Shown: positions 15,728 to 17,005 of the stretch, piece by piece
Numbering within the stretch: position 1 is the first letter of the stretch
How the letters are laid out: each line of letters begins with the position of its first letter
NCBI GenBank assembly: GCA_943845485.1
Contig: CALTNV010000098.1
Coordinates: 1 to 17,005 of the forward strand
Direction of reading: 5' to 3'
From: an uncultured Flavobacteriales bacterium
GTDB taxonomy: Bacteria > Bacteroidota > Bacteroidia > Flavobacteriales > CALTNV01
DNA: 17,005 nt
The notes under the pieces: model-generated
Told to the model about the DNA's origin: nothing
The model's input: the letters and a program-made list of their open reading frames with translations, nothing else
Databases searched by the model: none
Made by a program: the position numbers and the translations under genes

Positions 15728-16867
15728 TTAGTTTTTTAAACTTACTTTACCATCAAAAGATATATTTAATTGCCCTTCAGGAAAATCTTCCTTAGTTAAG
15801 TTTATTATTTCTTTAAGTGCGGTTCTATTTTTATCTAAAATAGGCATGCCTCTCCCAATTTGTTTTATTGAAAATATTTCACCGCTTACAAATTCACCAT
15901 TTATATCAACATTAACTTTGAATATAGGAGCAACTCCTTTAGAGCCACTTAGATTGAATCTACCATAAGTTGCAAAATTACCTAAACTATAAGCTATAAT
16001 CCTATTTTTATAAATATCAATAGCTCGTGTAACATGAGGCCCGTGACCAAATATTATGTCTGCACCAGCATCAATAGCTATTCTTGAAAATAGATATGGA
16101 TTTCCTCTATTTTCTCCTAAATACATTTCTGTTTCTCTGGTAATATGCGTATAATTAGAACCTTCTGCACCACCGTGGAAAGAAACAATGACAATATCTG
16201 ATATTGAATCTAAATGTTTCACTATTCGTTTAACTTCATCAAAATCTGTAATTTGCATTGTTCCTGTATTTGGAGAAAATGCACAAAAGCCATAACTAAT
16301 AGAATCTTTAGTGAAAGTAGTAAAAGGTACAGTATTTAGTCCTGCAAAATAAATACCACTGTCTGCTAAAATTCTCATTGTATTAGCTTTACCTTCATCT
16401 CCAAAATCACCAATATGGTTATTTGCTAAGCTAACTAAATCAATCCCAGCATTTTTGAAATTTGCAACGAAACTATTTGGCGATTTAAAGGCATAGCATA
16501 CTTTTGGGTTTGAACATTTTTTTATCGTGCCTTCTCCTGTTAATATTACCCCTTCCATATTAGCAAATGTTAAATCTGCATTTTTTAAAATAGAGTCAAC
16601 TGGTTTTAGCATTTCTCTTCCATTATCAGGAGGTAAATAACTATCATCTGGGAAATTAGTACCTAACATTACATCCCCAATTCCAATGACAGATATGTTT
16701 TTTTTATTTTGAACAGTCTTAGATTTAATTTTTTCTAATGTGTCATTAATGATTTTTGATGAATCATCAATTGTAATAGAGTAAATCAAATTAGAATCTT
16801 TTTTTTGAGCATTAATAGTATTTGTTGAAAGTATGAAAAGGGTAGTAATAATAGTTAAATACTTCAT
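15728..16867 (-). CDS. CapA-family (PGA_cap) secreted metallophosphatase-like protein
   Basis: The protein has 379 residues. A signal peptide (MKYLTIITTLFILSTNTINA, then Q21) directs export to the periplasm or cell surface. The CapA/YwtB domain spans about 58-345 with the metallophosphoesterase-like motifs: GIGDVMLG (62-69), FANMEGV (101-107), SLANNHIGDFG (146-156), SFHGGAEG (229-236), FGHGPHV (273-279) and YSLGNFATYG (293-302). In Bacillus, CapA takes part in poly-gamma-glutamate capsule synthesis. No capB or capC is present, and lone CapA-like proteins are common in Bacteroidota, so an envelope glycan or peptide hydrolase role is equally possible. The gene stands alone on its strand, back to back with the truncated gene at the right edge. 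Confidence 0.85.
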   Translation of the reverse strand: MKYLTIITTLFILSTNTINAQKKDSNLIYSITIDDSSKIINDTLEKIKSKTVQNKKNISVIGIGDVMLGTNFPDDSYLPPDNGREMLKPVDSILKNADLTFANMEGVILTGEGTIKKCSNPKVCYAFKSPNSFVANFKNAGIDLVSLANNHIGDFGDEGKANTMRILADSGIYFAGLNTVPFTTFTKDSISYGFCAFSPNTGTMQITDFDEVKRIVKHLDSISDIVIVSFHGGAEGSNYTHITRETEMYLGENRGNPYLFSRIAIDAGADIIFGHGPHVTRAIDIYKNRIIAYSLGNFATYGRFNLSGSKGVAPIFKVNVDINGEFVSGEIFSIKQIGRGMPILDKNRTALKEIINLTKEDFPEGQLNISFDGKVSLKN

Positions 16868-16936
16868 ATTGATTTACTTTGTAATTTTAATTAAAAGTAA
16901 CTAACTTTTTTTAGTTTTAAAATTATAGTTATTTTA

Positions 16937-16965
16937 TTTGTTTTCATTTCTCTTTTATATCTTCG
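16937..16965 (+). promoter_or_regulatory. Bacteroidota-type sigma promoter for the right-edge gene
   Basis: TTTG at 16937-16940 is a good -33 element. Seventeen bases later TATCTTCG at 16958-16965 matches TAnnTTTG at all but one position. Transcription would begin near 16970-16972, only a few bases before the ATG at 16975. Both elements have normal spacing, making this the best promoter seen in the window. Confidence 0.55.
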
Positions 16966-16974
16966 AAAAAAAAG

Positions 16975-17005
16975 ATGATTTCAACAAAAACAAAAACAAA
17001 AACAA
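16975..17005 (+). CDS. Start of an unidentified gene with a Thr-Lys repeat (partial)
   Basis: ATG at 16975 opens a frame reading M-I-S-T-K-T-K-T-K-T before the window ends. An A-rich stretch directly before the ATG fits Bacteroidota initiation, and a near-consensus promoter lies just upstream. Ten residues do not identify a family. If the promoter is correct the mRNA has almost no leader. Confidence 0.45.
   Translation, partial: MISTKTKTKT
16984..17005 (+). repeat. Hexanucleotide tandem repeat (ACAAAA unit)
   Basis: C residues occur at exact six-base spacing (16985, 16991, 16997, 17003) in an otherwise all-A tract running to the window edge. The repeat is in frame with the ATG at 16975 and encodes Thr-Lys pairs, so length changes would alter the repeat number without shifting the frame. 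Confidence 0.75.

Overview
The window looks like chromosome from a low-GC member of the Bacteroidota, probably Flavobacteriia. The evidence is the very AT-rich sequence, the absence of Shine-Dalgarno sequences before starts, -7-type boxes close to TAnnTTTG, and gene families typical of that phylum (YwqK/MORN-like repeat protein, PhnP-like metallo-hydrolase, degenerate PAP2 membrane protein). No transposase, integrase, phage gene or CRISPR array was seen.

Layout. Positions 2-109 hold the 3' end of lptB. A metallo-beta-lactamase-fold hydrolase (249-1016, minus) converges on it and is divergent from a secreted 13-repeat YwqK/MORN-like protein (1057-2145). A strong GC-rich terminator, possibly the end of a small structured RNA, follows at about 2191-2282. 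A plus-strand membrane/envelope operon runs from 2446 to 5245 (glycosyltransferase, PAP2-like protein, FUSC-like transporter). It is followed by tRNA-Leu(UAA) and a bidirectional terminator shared with the convergent bioA (5445-6710). Positions 6711-7426 carry no recognisable gene.

The most unusual part is the minus-strand cassette 13365 to 7427. It begins with an SLC12-type (cation-chloride cotransporter-like) transporter carrying an extra C-terminal helical region. The transporter frame stops at 10387-10389. In the -1 frame, an open frame of 628 codons starts within a few bases and continues to 8507. It encodes a helical Lys/Asn-rich region, a P-loop ATPase core and a probable winged helix, but its first 243 codons contain no ATG, GTG or TTG. 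The simplest reading is one giant transporter-ATPase gene of about 1,620 codons split by a one-base loss in an A run; non-standard initiation or recoding are alternatives. The next two genes overlap successively by 4 and 14 bases. One is a small MscS-like channel protein and the other a two-helix DUF3592-like membrane protein. The set looks like a coupled ion-transport or osmoregulation module that I do not recognise as a described system.

The right side holds a plus-strand operon: rhomboid protease, class IV PLP aminotransferase/lyase, and pdxH, which makes PLP. It converges on a CapA-family secreted metallophosphatase-like gene (15728-16867, minus) across a terminator hairpin. At the edge a near-consensus promoter drives a truncated gene beginning with a Thr-Lys repeat.
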